A DNA stretch of 64,000 nucleotides from Meandrina meandrites (Eukaryota; Cnidaria; Anthozoa; Scleractinia; Meandrinidae): positions 36,009,251-36,073,250 of the forward strand of contig OY855903.1 of the NCBI GenBank assembly GCA_963693305.1. Direction: 5' to 3'. Under the pieces are notes generated by a model, which ran no database searches, was not told the origin of the DNA, and saw only the letters and a program-made list of their open reading frames with translations. The position numbers and the translations under genes are program-made. Of the stretch, positions 1 to 11,528 are shown one piece after another. Each line of letters begins with the position of its first letter. Positions within the stretch are counted from its first letter, which is position 1.

Positions 1-1149
1 TGTGCCCAGGACTCCTCAGTGTCTTCCTCCGGCATTGATTCAGCCACCGAGTTTTACGCCATTACAGTCATCCTTTGAATACCCGCTGAGACCACAAGAG
101 ATGGAGGTGTTTGACACGACTCCGTCACCACTGCCGGAAAGCCAGCGACTATCTGAAAGAACAAATGTAACAGGTAAATCATTCGTAAACTTAAAGAATT
201 TTATTTACAACAATCTCATGCATTTGAATTATTTTTTGTATTTTATATTCAAAAGTCTTTCAAGTAAAGGTATTTGATTGCAAGAGGTCGCTCCGAAATC
301 TTAAAAAGATCACTCCAGGAAATTTAGACTGCGAGCCGTTTTCCTTGAAAGTCGTTGCCGGGGAGGAACGTGAAAATATTGTCTGTGGATTGCAGGGGGA
401 TTGTATTGAGGCAAGGATCTTCTACAGTGAAATTGTTGTTTTTCAAAGACTTACCTGTAATGTTTGTGTTCCTTACACTTTTAAGGAAATGACACAGTCC
501 TGCTTGGTGGAAATGGCAATGTGCGGATACACAGAAAAGATTTTAATTACGCTAAGGCCGCTCACAAACCAACAGCCATGACGCTTCGCCTTGTAGATGC
601 AATAGTCTCGAGGGAAACTTTACTGCGTTCCACAGTCCATGGAACAAAGGACTTTGCTCCCCTGGACCAGGAAATTATCACTGCAATTAAAGGTAAGTTA
701 AATGAAACGTACATATACAACAAAATTGAAATATCCTGTGAAATATCTTCTGAAACTCGAGCCCCAGATAGAACACACGATTGTTATGAACGCATTGTCT
801 TGAAATGAAAATGATTTTTCAGATTCTCTGGATTTAAAACACCCAAAATTGTAGGTTTTGTTCTGCTATTCCTTGCGCTTTCTTTTCACATACAGTCCAA
901 TGTAGTCAACGAAGCTATACCAGGCTGACTATCATCGGTTCCTCCTTACGGTGTTATATGACAATCATATTTTTCATATCTTTCATAAACTTATGCCTTG
1001 TCTTACCTTTATTATTTTCAGATGAAGTGTTAACAGCATTTTCATTTCAATGCCGGAGTGCAGAAGACCGCTTCAGAATGTGGGATCAATGTAAAATAAG
1101 TATCGGCAAAAGATGCCAAAATTTAAGAAAAGGAAATCGGGCGGATTAG
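1..1149 (+). CDS. BEN-domain protein, 3' part of gene (5' end outside window)
   Basis: Three exons are visible: about 1-173, 256-692 and 1022-1149, ending in TAG. The junctions 173/256 (GT..AG, phase 1) and 692/1022 (GTAAGT..TTTTCAG, phase 1) both keep frame. The end of exon 2 plus exon 3 reads like a BEN domain: DTVLLGGNG, then LRLVDAIVSRETLLRSTVHG, LDQEIITAIK, and a last exon with conserved Cys residues (CKISIGKRC). BEN domains bind DNA or chromatin in nuclear regulators. Oddity: upstream exon 2 (FQVKVFDCKRSL onward) is in frame 3, whereas the BEN core is in frame 2, and the switch falls near 480-490. The only splice that would explain it gives a 29-nt intron, which is too short, so a one-base indel (pseudogene or sequence error) is more likely. 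The BEN call rests on memory of the domain pattern. Confidence 0.6.
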
Positions 1150-2384
1150 AAATTGACTGTAAGATTTTGATTTGAGTTTTAACATTTTGCTGCTTGTTTT
1201 GATTTTTTTTGAAGTTAGTCTAGGCTATCTAAATCGCTCAATTGCAGAATGTAATGTTTTGCACACTTTTCGCTTCATAATTTTGTATAAATCTTGTAAT
1301 TTCACGATAAGAGAAGAAATGTTGTAGATAGGTTTTTTTAGCTTTAGAGCATGATAGTATTTGTAACACATGTAATAAATTCTAAAAGATGAATGTCTTT
1401 GTGTGAGTATTATAATGTTCCCTAGGCAGAATTGGATATCATGAATCCCTTGATTCGATTCTGGTTTCTTTATTTTACCCACTGTCAGCCCTTGGGGACT
1501 TGTCTAAATTCGAAAGTTGTAAGCGACCTCCTTATACGAGCACCGAGGGACTCGCCGTTCTTCTTATATCAAGCTAGCTCAAAACTTTGTTTTTCGTTCG
1601 TGCACACAGACTTTGGAGCAAAACAGAGACTGCACAACTTAATAATTGTGTTGCTTTTTTATGAATGCTTTCACCACCCGTAAAAATCAGCTTTTTCTCA
1701 GGCTGACTTTTGTAATAAACTGGGCACTTCTTTCCATATATGGAAAACTAATTTATGCAAGTTAAAAACAAAATGGCGGTATGTAAACGAAGTGAAGTTT
1801 GAAGAAAGCACTCTAAACGAACAAGAACATTTCCCGCGCGTTTCCCACCATTTTCAGTAAAAAACGAAAGTTAAGTCGATGTTGGAAAGCTGATTTTATA
1901 CCATGGACTCCCCACGGCTCAAATTTATGCGACAAACGCAGACATGCAAACTAAAATGCAAAGTGACTGGGATCTAGTAAACAACCCACATGTGATTTCA
2001 CGAGCGATCGTCATGGACGCGAAATCGTCTGTACATCAAAATGTTCATACTAGTAGAAAACCGTCAAATATTTTTATCGGATCATTGTTGTCGATTGGCA
2101 TTAGCTGCTGAAATACATCGAACTGCAACGAACAGAGCTTGTAGCGTTCGCAAAACGGTAAGTCTTGAATCTATCCTTTTCAAGTTCTATGTTCGGGCGA
2201 AGTCTGCGAAGTCAGCAAACGCGAACTTGCTTGTAAACTCTTCAACTCTTTTGTGCGTAATCTTATGTTGGCTGTGTTTTATCCACTCAAACTATGATTG
2301 ATAACTAGGCACCGTTAGCTTCAGCGCGCAGTTACGAAAGATCTACTAAAATATATTTCGTGCTAGTTACATGACCATTCCTTC
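1150..2384. other. intergenic, nothing recognised
   Basis: The stretch holds AT-rich spacer with a possible poly(A) signal AATAAA near 1374 for the upstream BEN gene. Short ORFs at 1432-1683 and 2041-2301 show no domain, compositional or splice support. I see no RNA gene or repeat here. Confidence 0.5.
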
Positions 2385-2640
2385 TTATAATTCGCGAGGA
2401 GAACGTTGCTCGAACGCTATCGAACTACCATCGAATATCTTGCGACATTTCGTATATTAGCTGGCGAAATATCACTTATCATCACGAATTATCGTTGAGG
2501 TAACGAAAATTCACGGAAATATCGCTCTTTGTTTCAGCGAATTATCGCGAAGTTCCGCTCGAACTTTCGCGCGACTTTTCGATGAAAGTTCGAGAGAACA
2601 AAAAACGAAATTCGCGCATTTCGCTTGCATTACTTTTGCA
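2385..2640. other. CpG-dense block of TTCG/CGAA motifs
   Basis: About 250 bp are unusually rich in CGAA, TTCG, TCGCGA and TTCGCGCGA-like words on both strands, while neighbouring DNA is CpG-poor. Many of the words are self-complementary, so the block resembles a degenerate array of short palindromes. No ORF crosses it. A short stretch downstream at about 2720-2826 follows a TTTTCAG acceptor and stays open to a stop, so it could be a small terminal exon, but no partner exon is evident. Confidence 0.35.
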
Positions 2641-3405
2641 CAGTACTGTATGTGTAACTATACTTACATTTTTGCATTGACTCTTAGTAAGCTGGATTTG
2701 TTTTTTATTTGTTTTCAGGTGTTATGGAAAAGAAATATCAAAGTAAGAACAGCGAGGTGAATAATTTCATCCATGGACAGCAAAGGAAACTGGGAGAGCA
2801 AGCAAAAATGCAGAACAGCAGCTAAGTCTGCTTTGTAACAGAACAGTCTTGACTTGTGACTTTCCTTTCTTTTCACACCAGACCAATTTTGTTCTTACCT
2901 AATTTCTATGTTACTTTAAGCAGAGATAGTTTTCAGTTACAAGTTGTCTTTCAAGAATTTATGAAGTTCTGGTTGAAAAAAATAAAGCAACAATGAGTAT
3001 AAATCCACAAATCCACATAATTTCCTATTATCATTTTTTTCATTATTGTGTGAACATGCAGTTTCAAGACCTTTTTTTCTCAGATTTAAAAATTTATACA
3101 AACATTTTTTCTATTTTGTGAATATTTCAATACACAAGACAAGCTTAAGGTATGTGTATTCATAAAAATTCATTTCCTCCTGTTTGGCAGGATGAATAAC
3201 AAATCCAAGAAGAATGTTGTTCTTGGCTTTTTAGAACAATGGATTTTTAGGAGTTTGATTGGTATTTCTCAATTAAAAAAAGTGTTGATTAAATTTGTAA
3301 ATGTACATAATCAGCATTCTGATGTTCAAAATATCGATAACTGAATAAACTTAAGTGATTTTACCCTAAGTTGTCTTCTGATCCAGTTGCAGTGTTTAGT
3401 GAGTC
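2641..3405. other. AT-rich intergenic
   Basis: AT-rich spacer with several AATAAA motifs (for example near 2980). Apart from the possible small exon near 2720-2826, nothing coding or structured is evident. Confidence 0.5.
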
Positions 3406-3566
3406 CAATAGCCCAATTTCGATATATTAAAATTCAGCCAAAAACAATAGACCTCAGTACGAGGCTCTGGGGAATAACTAGAGTTTATGGGGTTTATAAT
3501 TCCCCCTCCCCAAAAAATTGGCTATTGTTTTAGGCTGAATATTAAAATATCGAAATTGGGCTATTG
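3406..3566. repeat. foldback MITE with inverted ends
   Basis: The left end CAATAGCCCAATTTCGATAT and the inverted right end at about 3521-3566 pair over roughly 45 bp with few mismatches, around a short centre containing a CCCC-rich tract. The layout and 161-bp size are those of a nonautonomous foldback MITE. The same short border word, GTCCAATAGACC, recurs near 3937. The superfamily is not determined and no target duplication is clear. Confidence 0.7.
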
Positions 3567-5174
3567 ACCTTTTTTGGGTCATAATAAATAGGGTCTTTTT
3601 ATTTTCCTCAGTTATCCTAGAAATTCCTAACTAGTGGTACCTATCGGTAGAAGTGCCAACGAGTACAACAAGAGAGAAGGGTTGTGAGGATAATAAATTT
3701 ATTGTAAATGTTTGACTAAAAGTACACTTTATGATGTGGGTGTGATCAATGTACATTGCATGTATTCGTTGCGGAATGTTTATGGAATAAACTGATGCGA
3801 TTTGGTGAAGGCCTAATGAAGGAGTTCTAAAATGATACTAAAGTAGTGAGAAACCTTGTGAAATCCATGTAATTTGAGGGTTGCAAGCCATTGCAGTTCT
3901 ATGCCGCTATTTTGGAAAGGTGTCAGCTGTTTTTAAGTCCAATAGACCTTAAATCAAAGTGGCTGTGAGCCACTGAAACTCGGAAAATATATAGCCTTTG
4001 TTTACTTCATATATAGTAACACAAATAAAGGCTGCATTTTACCCAACCCCCTACACGCTTCACAAGACTAATTGATTACTAAATTTAATATTAAAGACTC
4101 TCTGTCGACTGCGAGTGTTTGTTATTGTTTTGATTCTGGCGCCGAAGAAAATCGTTCGAAAATCAAAAAGATTTAGGGCATTCGCGCCCTAAAATAAACT
4201 ATACCGGTAGAAACAGGTATAAAATGTTTACTTTCGAGGTCATCCAGCTAAGAAATACTTTATTTTGAAATTATGACCTCGCGTTGTGGGGGCGCAAGCT
4301 ACAATTACAATTACAAGCTCCTGTCGCCATACGCGTCATTGGTCGTCATTTGAAACAACTCCATAAAATAAATTTCCTTTTTATTTGCTTTTAGAAGCAC
4401 ATATACAGAGTATATATATACAGTACTTAGTGCTCTTAAAATACAAGATGTAGAACTAGAGCAATGAACATTTCGTGGCGATTTCCATACCGGGGTTTGG
4501 AATTCCTGCGGAGATTGTTTCGATAAGCGGTCACGTACAGATTCTAAATGCTTTCAGTTCGATCTTTTTCACTCCGAAAGATTGCCATTACTAGCGAGTA
4601 GGGGAAAAATGAAGCAAAGAACGCACTTTTCATCGAAATAAAAATGTCAAATAATCTCAATAAAGCTTACTTGGTACTGGAAGAATCTACTGGCAATGCG
4701 AAGGGAAATAATTCTGCAGCGATTCAGTGTCACTCAGCTCAATACTGCAACAAACGTGAGCAGTTTTCACTTTGCCTGTATCCGAGGTCATCTTCTTTGT
4801 TTCTCCATTGATTCTGGGCAGATTTTCTTGAATAAATCTTTTCGGAAGAGCCTCTCGTTGGCTAAAAGCAGATCGCGTACCGGCCGTTAAATGTTTAGGT
4901 TCTCACACATGTGAGTTTGCGGATCACGTATCGACGCCATGAATCATGCATCGTGCACGTGCTGAACAAATAAGTAGCGCGCTGATTGGCCAAAACTATG
5001 ACAAATTGTGCACGTGCTGAACAGTTTCTGCTCAACAGATTGGCTAAAAACATCAGACATTGTGTCGTCACGATCTACCTTACATTACATTACTTACATT
5101 TCTACATTTTGGAGCGTTTGTGAGATTTTTTCCGCACATACAAATCTTCTCACGGCTCTATAATCTGCCGCCTC
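3567..5174. other. intergenic, nothing recognised
   Basis: There are no convincing ORFs. The ORF at 4696-4890 lacks domain or splice support. Around 4900-5050 a GTGCACGTGCTGAACA word occurs twice about 70 bp apart (near 4956 and 5008), each next to a GATTGGC motif, giving a small diverged direct repeat with CCAAT-box-like sites. Confidence 0.45.
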
Positions 5175-5206
5175 GTCAGGCCTTCTGGTCTTCCAGAAGG
5201 CCTGAC
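5175..5206. repeat. perfect 14-bp hairpin
   Basis: The arms GTCAGGCCTTCTGG (5175-5188) and CCAGAAGGCCTGAC (5193-5206) are exact complements around a 4-base loop TCTT. No poly-T run follows, so a Pol III terminator is unlikely. It may be the tip of a foldback element. Confidence 0.7.
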
Positions 5207-5537
5207 TCGTTGGCAATTAGTCTTAAAAAATTCCTAATGATTCCCAGCATTTCAAGAAGGCATCGTTGTAATATTAACATGACTGAATTAAATTACTTTT
5301 ACTGTTAAAAGAAATTTCATGCATATTTTATCAAAAAAAGTTAAGGGAGCAGTTTTCTAACTATGCACTGAAGTGGAGCACTAAATGAGAGTGAGTGAGA
5401 GATGGGGATTCGTTCAGTTTCCTTAGCCTTCCTTCGCTTTGTGCAAGAATTTTTTTTCCAATTTTCAACTCAGTAGGATTAGATTTCTAATTGAATTAGA
5501 AAATCAGAGAACAAAGCACAACGCACCTTTCTTTGCA

Positions 5538-6337
5538 ATGAAGAGCTTTCTTATCGCTGCGTTTCTCCTGACCGTGCAAGATCTGACCTGTAGCAATGTG
5601 GAAATTTCATTCTGCAAAAATGTGCTACCATTGAAAGAAACTTACAAGATGCCCCTATCCAAAGCACACTAAGAAGAGATGTATCTGCAATACTTCAACC
5701 CTCTTGAAATATTAACTGCTCTTCATTCAGCCGTCTTTTTATTTGCGCCGCACATTTTCCGCTCTGCTCAAGCCATTGCGAACTACAACCACTTTTGCCT
5801 TGCCACCCTGTTTGCTTAGATGTATATTCACGTTGCTTTAAACACTTCAATCGTTATCAACTGGCCTGGCCAAAGCATTTAAACTGTTCCTTTTTTCTGA
5901 AAGAACCCGCTATTTGTATGAAACCGTCCACCATATCATCATTTACCACATCACCACCTGCCACGTCTCCATCCAGTACCACATTGCCATCCACCAAGAC
6001 TCCATCAGCCACTACTCTGCCACTTTCATCAAGATCGTTTCGAACCACACAGACCACGCCACAAGCCTCTACTTTTTATTTTACCACAACTCAAGCTACA
6101 GACACTGACTTTTCAAGTTTGATTTTGTTTATCGGCGACTTTGTACCAAGACTTATTTATTATTTGACATTTGCGTTTGCTTTGATTAGTTTTGCTGTTT
6201 TATTCTTGCCTTTTTTCGTGTTCGTATTTTACTTTGGCTGGCTCAGGATCAGGGGTCAGCCTAGCCAAGAGGAACGACGACAAGAAATACCACTGCGGGA
6301 AAGACTTGGAACATTAGCCCCTGTTCCTGAGCCTTGA
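5538..6337 (+). pseudogene. Frizzled-type cysteine-rich domain membrane protein, disrupted
   Basis: ATG at 5538 begins a signal peptide (MKSFLIAAFLLTVQDLTC) followed by Cys-rich sequence: SFCKNVLPL, then EEMYLQYFNPL, CSSFSRLFICAAHFPLCS, LPCHPVCLDVYSRC and WPKHLNC. The spacing matches a Frizzled CRD, the domain that binds Wnt ligands or lipids. A Ser/Thr/Pro-rich stalk (about 5930-6100), one hydrophobic membrane segment (about 6120-6230) and a short charged tail follow, so this would be a type I single-pass protein and not a seven-pass Frizzled. The frame is broken twice: an in-frame TAA at about 5671, and a one-base shift near 5705-5715 between the PL and CSSF segments. A poly(A) signal lies at 6525-6530. 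Either a recent pseudogene or local sequence errors would explain it. Confidence 0.65.
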
Positions 6338-6847
6338 AGGACATTTCTCCATTTTTTTCTGTATTTTCATATTTTCATGTTCACATCATATTTTGTTGTA
6401 AATTAAGCTATTTCGTTGTTACTGTTGCTAAGATCGTCTTTTGCTGTTAATTTTTTCCACTTTAAATATTGCTATTTGTTAAACTGCTTTTCTCTTCGCC
6501 GTATTTAAAATATGTTTTTAATGTAATAAATGTTAAGCTAGCCACACTCGCAGGCTATTATGTTTGTTCTTGAGTGAAGTGCTTACGCAAGTGCATGTGA
6601 GATAAGGATTCTCTGCAAATGTTGCCGGTTTGCACAAGAAATTCATGCCGGAACGCTGCCTCCCCACACTCTGACCCGCTTGCTGTGTTCGGAGGGGAGA
6701 GACGTCTGCGATTTACAAGCACAAATTCCCTACTGATGATGTAAATCTGTCCGGAATCTGGTCATGAGCGCTGATTGGTCCGCTATGGCATTTCACATAA
6801 TTAAAAGTATAATTATTCATACGGTGAAAATTCTCACCAAAATCAAT
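6338..6847. other. 3' region with poly(A) signal, then spacer
   Basis: AATAAA at 6525-6530 fits the end of the Frizzled-CRD transcript. The remainder up to 6847 has no recognisable feature, apart from an ATTGGTC motif near 6775 just before the helicase fragment. Confidence 0.5.
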
Positions 6848-7375
6848 ATGACGGCCTCTAGCAATGGGTTTGCTCAACCTTCTATGGAAGTTTTTCGACA
6901 GAGCGTTCAGTCTATTTGCCCTATGTTTCTCGTGCCATCATTGCATGAAAGCCAACTCCAGGCCCTGTACAGATTTATTTGCGGAGAAGACGTGTTTGTC
7001 AACTTACCAACAGGTTATGACAAATCGCTAATCTTTCAAATGGCGCCTCTTGTTCATGCGTGGATGCATGAAAATTTATCGACTTGCTGAAAGAAAGATC
7101 CCATAATCGTCGTCAAAAGTCTGTTATTAGCGTTGATGCAAGACCAGGACAAAAAATTGACTTCTCTCAACTTAAGAGCAGCCTTTGTGGATGCAGAACA
7201 AGAACCAGCAGTTCTTCAAGGCATCAAAGAAGGAAAATTCACCTTTGTTTTCATATCACCCAAATCAACGCTGGCATCAGAAAGGTGGCGAAAGGTCCTC
7301 GAGAGCGAGATTTAAACGGGATAGCAGCGGACAAGGTACACTGTGTAACAGAATGGGGCACGTCATCACACCATC
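6848..7375 (+). pseudogene. RecQ-like DEAD/DEAH helicase fragment
   Basis: ATG at 6848 opens a fragment with helicase motifs in order: the N-terminal LHESQLQALYRFICGEDVFV, motif I LPTGYDKSLIFQ, motif Ia-like IIVVKSLLLALMQDQ, FVFISPKSTLASERWRK, and after a frameshift a motif II relic, ADKVHCVTEWGTSS. RecQ-like ATPases of this kind are abundant in cnidarian genomes. Damage is clear: the Walker A glycine before Lys is Asp (GYDKS in place of GxGKS), there is an in-frame TGA at 7088-7090, a second stop with frameshift near 7315, and the DEAH motif has become DKVH. Similarity fades after about 7375. It cannot encode an active helicase. Confidence 0.75.
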
Positions 7376-8001
7376 GGTCTGCAGTTATTACTCTTGAAGT
7401 AATCAATGAAATGTTTGGATATATTCACATTGCTGATGAACTTTATGCACTTGTTTCTAAGAAGGAATATTTACACTTAGTAAGTAGATGAACTGCTTCT
7501 CTGCCTACTGGCATGCCCATTTATGACAGCTGTGAAGATTTGGGAATGGATGATATATGGCAAGACCATGCACAGTTGCAGCAGTGTATAATTATATCTA
7601 AAATCCTGGTGGCGTTATTTTTACCTTTTCATTGACTTGTTACTGTTCAACTGACAAACAGGTAGTCCTTACACTCTATGTATTTTGTGTTTTATTTTAA
7701 GGTGGCTGAACTCAGTTCCCAAGCCCTCCTGAATAAAATATAATCCAGATTTATGGATCCCTCCTAGAGACAAAATTTTGCTTACAAGTGTACAGGAGCG
7801 GAATCTCTTGTGTGAGAGACACAATTTAGGTTACAATGTATACAATATTACAAAGTTTATGTTGGTGCTGAAAAAAAAAATGGCAAACTTCCTGTATTTA
7901 CGCCGTTGTTTGTCAAACTGTATTAAAACTTGTCTGCAATTTTGTAGATGAATCAGAGAACACAAGACACCAGATTTGTATTTTGACAAAATGTAAATCT
8001 G

Positions 8002-8149
8002 ATGATTACCAATCCATCAACTACACCTACACTTCCTTTGACAACCACCGCCACTTTTACAAACACCACAGCCACTGCACACACAGACCTGTCAACAAAC
8101 ACTACAAACACGACAACAACCAAAGGTCCCATCACTAATGATGATGATC
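8002..8149 (+). other. Thr-rich exon-like segment
   Basis: A Thr/Asn-rich open segment (STTPTLPLTTTATFTNTT and onward) ends at a good donor, GATC|GTAAGT. It resembles the O-glycosylated stalk of the Frizzled-CRD gene 2 kb upstream and lies just 5' of a membrane-segment exon. However, the splice phase (1) does not match the next exon (phase 0), so the link is doubtful. Confidence 0.3.
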
Positions 8150-8220
8150 GTAAGTTATCATAGTAAATTAAAAGTGACTGGTGTATATGTGAGCGCGTCC
8201 TTTCTCATTTAATAAGTCAG

Positions 8221-8871
8221 TATAAAAGAATGGACAATGAAGCTATTATGAAACATGGACTGCAGGCTAAGGTCTATGTCAGCTCAACTAGTATAGAAAT
8301 TGTAATAGTTATTACTTTTTTCTTATACCTGTTTTTCTTATTTATCTTAACAGTTAAAAGGTTGTTAGATGTCATTGCCTTTGTCAGGCAGACAATAAAC
8401 ACACAAGAAAGGGAGGCAGACACAAGGTACTTGGAACCCAGAAATCGTACAAATTATATAATTTTTAAATTCCTAAGAAAGTGCATTGAAATTAAATAAA
8501 ATTAAAAGAAAAAAATCTGATTAAAGCTTGCTTTTTTCATTTACTATCCAGAGAGTAAAGGAACAGCAAAACAGGAACAATGAAGCTGATATGCTCCAAC
8601 AACAAATGGACAGGGGAGAGGTAACATTCTAGATTTATAATTAAAAATAGGAAACATTTGAAATACACAGGAGCATATATTTTGCAATGTAGTGCTGAAA
8701 ACATGAAATTAAAGAGCAAGTTTTGTATACGCAAATCCAAAACTCTGCATCTCATTAATTTCAGTCTAACAAGCACGACCCTGCAGTTAAATTCAAAAGC
8801 ATTCTTGAGAAAGTTAGGTGAAACCTTCTAAAAATGCTTAAAATGCATGCTAATATATTACTTTTTAGAGT
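8221..8871 (+). CDS. small single-pass membrane protein, 3' exons
   Basis: Four segments splice in frame: 8221-8426, 8554-8620, 8765-8817, and a last exon opening at 8869 that stops after two codons. The first exon holds one strong hydrophobic segment (IEIVIVITFFLYLFFLFILT) followed by a basic, then Gln/Asn-rich tail (EQQNRNNEADMLQQQMDRGE) ending SNKHDPAVKFKSILEKVR. Phases 2/2, 0/0 and 2/2 agree, although the 8554 acceptor is one of two adjacent AGs. The short tail suggests a cytoplasmic adaptor region. I do not recognise the family. A Thr-rich ectodomain exon may lie upstream but is out of phase. Confidence 0.35.
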
Positions 8872-9668
8872 ATAAAGGCAAGAGACAATAGTTTTAAAAG
8901 ATTCATTCTCACAATTGCGCATAACTTGCGTGTTGATCTACAACTTGAAGAATGAGCAGTTCACGATCCCTGTAGAAGATGACATCATCCAACCAGCTCT
9001 ATTAAGAGCACAACATGCCATGTGTCTACAGGAATAGTCAACATCCATGAAGCAATAGAGGCTGTGCAACTGGGGGGCTGAAAGTCCATAAACCATTGCA
9101 ACATAGAAGTTACAATGAAATGTGGGTCCATTCAACGACTAGAGGCGGCATCGACATCCAGCATCTTATTGGCTATGTCACAGTAAAAATGTCCACACAC
9201 TACAGCAGCAGTTTTCTTAACCAGCTAGATAATTCAAAGATGTTAAGTTGGCAAATGCTCAAACAATTTGGAATTAAGGTGGAAAACATGGATTTATGCT
9301 GCCACATTGGCCGTGTTTTCATGAGCGATTTTTTAGGTCGCTTAGTGAGTGACAACTGGAAATCTCGTGAAAACAGTTCTTTTTCCTACTCGCTAAAAGT
9401 TAAGCCAGTCAGCAAACTTCAATGCAATTCTCATTAAATTTAAGCCACCAAACCAGGTCGCTTAAGCGAGTCGGCTATTAATTTCCACCAATGGGAAGCA
9501 ACTTGCGGTCATTCATCTGACAAGGCCGTCAAATCGGAAATACAACAAGCGTGAAGGAAAAAAGTGAAGGAAGATGGATAATTCCAGAAACGTTCCTTTA
9601 AGTGATGCACGGTCAAGCCACCTTCCTTTAAACAGTGAGGATGCAAAGCATTTCCCTAACGTAACAAA
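8872..9668. other. spacer, nothing assigned
   Basis: The ORF at 9096-9437 has no domain, and its opposite strand is equally open. I see no RNA gene or repeat structure. Confidence 0.4.
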
Positions 9669-9897
9669 GGGCGCTTTCCATTTGGTCGAAAATTCTGGTC
9701 TGGGGGTAAATGGAAAACGTTTTTCGGTTCACCGGAGTGGAAAATTTCCGGAAAAAGTGGAACTGCTCAAAAGTTAGTCCCGTTTTCCCGGTTGGAACGT
9801 CCCGACTGGTTTCTCGCATTCCAATTGCATTTCCCGGTAATATTTACCAGTGCCAGGCCCACCGCAGCCAAGTTTTCACCGCCATTTTGTAACAAAA

Positions 9898-10816
9898 TGG
9901 CGTTGACCCCGTCAGAGGTCATGATGTACCAGTGTTCGTGTTGCTTGCTGGCAACGCACTCGATGGAACATTTACTAAAACACAACTGCACTTATTACAA
10001 TAGTGCTCATATTTAAATGAGGTGCCTACACTTCGATGCTTGTTTCACGTGCAAAATGGTTTCAAATTATTTGCTTTGTTTTCTTTAGAATCTTTAGATT
10101 CCAGTCGTTCTCCATCGCCATATCAGCCAGAAAGTGTGACAGCCAACAACAGCAACAAGCTGCAGACTTGGCAAGATCATGATGTTAGGAACTTAATAAC
10201 CTCATGGGCTGATCATAAACATATGTTTGGTGGTAAACAAACGAAAAAGCAGATTTTCGACAAAATCGCTACCAACTTCAATGCTAAGTCAAGTACAGTT
10301 GTCACAGGCCAGCAGTGCATGCGGAAATGGGGCAAGCTAGTTTCCAAGTACAAAGAGATTGAAGACCACAATAGCTAAACAGGGAATGATCAGAAAACCT
10401 GGAAGTTCCACGACGAACTTTCGCAGTGTCTTGCACAGGACGCCTCTGTGAAACCTGTTTGTACTATGGAAAGCTCCACCGAAGGACCTCATGAAGTAAG
10501 CGACTCCCGCAACAGCCGAAGAGCAGCGGACAGCAACGAAGGAGAGTCAAATATAGATGAATCTGAATCCAACGAGGGAGCTAGCAATGAATCAAGTTCA
10601 TCAGCTAAAAGGATCAAGCAAAAGAAAAGAACCCGAAAGAGAACAAAGAGTAAATCATCTGCTGCAGAAATGCTCGAGTTCTTGCATACATATACTGAGA
10701 AACGGCAAAAAGCTGAGGAGGAAAAAGTGAAACTCTTAAAAGAAATGAAGGAAGAAAAGCAGGCCTTTTTTGATCGACTCCTAGATTGTATGAAAAAAAA
10801 AGTAAGCTCAGACTAG
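9898..10816 (+). pseudogene. Myb/SANT-like protein of Harbinger element
   Basis: A possible first exon at 9898 (MALTPSEVMM, then a Cys/His pattern CSCCLLATHSMEHLLKH like half a zinc finger) precedes a TTTCTTTAG acceptor near 10088. The body holds a Myb/SANT-like trihelix: QTWQDHDVRNLITSW, KKQIFDKIATNFN, CMRKWGKLVSKYKEI, TWKFHDEL. An acidic Ser-rich linker, a basic patch (KRIKQKKRTRKRTKSK) and a C-terminal coiled coil to 10816 follow. An in-frame TAA at 10376-10378 interrupts the Myb domain between two segments that are otherwise in the same frame. In active elements this protein binds the element ends and helps the transposase enter the nucleus. The convergent transposase supports this identity. 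Confidence 0.75.
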
Positions 10817-11528
10817 ACTAAAATATTAACATGACTCTCATTTTTTACTCATATTTTCAGTGTAATTCAAGGGCAGAATGAAATAACATTGAGAGTAATT
10901 ATGACCCCTTTTGTTGTTGTTGTGTTACTGGATATGTCTATTGATACTTTTCTTGTTGTTTAGCAACTTAAAATGTCAGATCTTACAACTGTTGTGTACA
11001 ATCCAAAAGCAGTCATTCATTATTATTGTAAACCAAGTACTGGTACATGGACCATAAAGGTTACCTAGTCCAATTATTTGAATCATATTTCACAGATATC
11101 TTGGTTTTAAAACAGGATACATTTACAATTACTATATGAAGTTTTGTGTTTTATATTACTCTGTTAAAAACAACCCTTTTCATGCATGCTTTCAAAGTAC
11201 TGTGCCTCATGCGACATAGGCAAGAGTGTAAGACAAAGAAAATAAACTATCTCTTCATTTTGTTACAATAAGCTGTTATTTTGTTTTTATCTGATTTCTG
11301 TTGATTGAACTATTTATTGCATACAATTAGAGTTCTTTGTTGACTGATCTGAATGTGATTAAGCAGCCCACCTATTTATACTTGAATACAAAATATATAA
11401 GCTACTCAGCAATAAAGCCAGTATAACAAGCCTAAACACACATGTGTAACAGAGGTATTTAAGGTTGATATTGTTTTCATTTTAACACACAATGTTCATT
11501 AGTTGTACTCTTTTGGCTTCTGCTGCTG
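10817..11528. other. spacer between convergent Harbinger genes
   Basis: AT-rich DNA between the Myb-like ORF stop and the transposase stop. It contains AATAAA-type signals near 11241 and 11412. No other gene is visible. Confidence 0.6.

Noticed and set aside
7953..8135. Val-rich minus-strand ORF
   Set aside because: Antisense of the Thr-rich segment; no supporting features.
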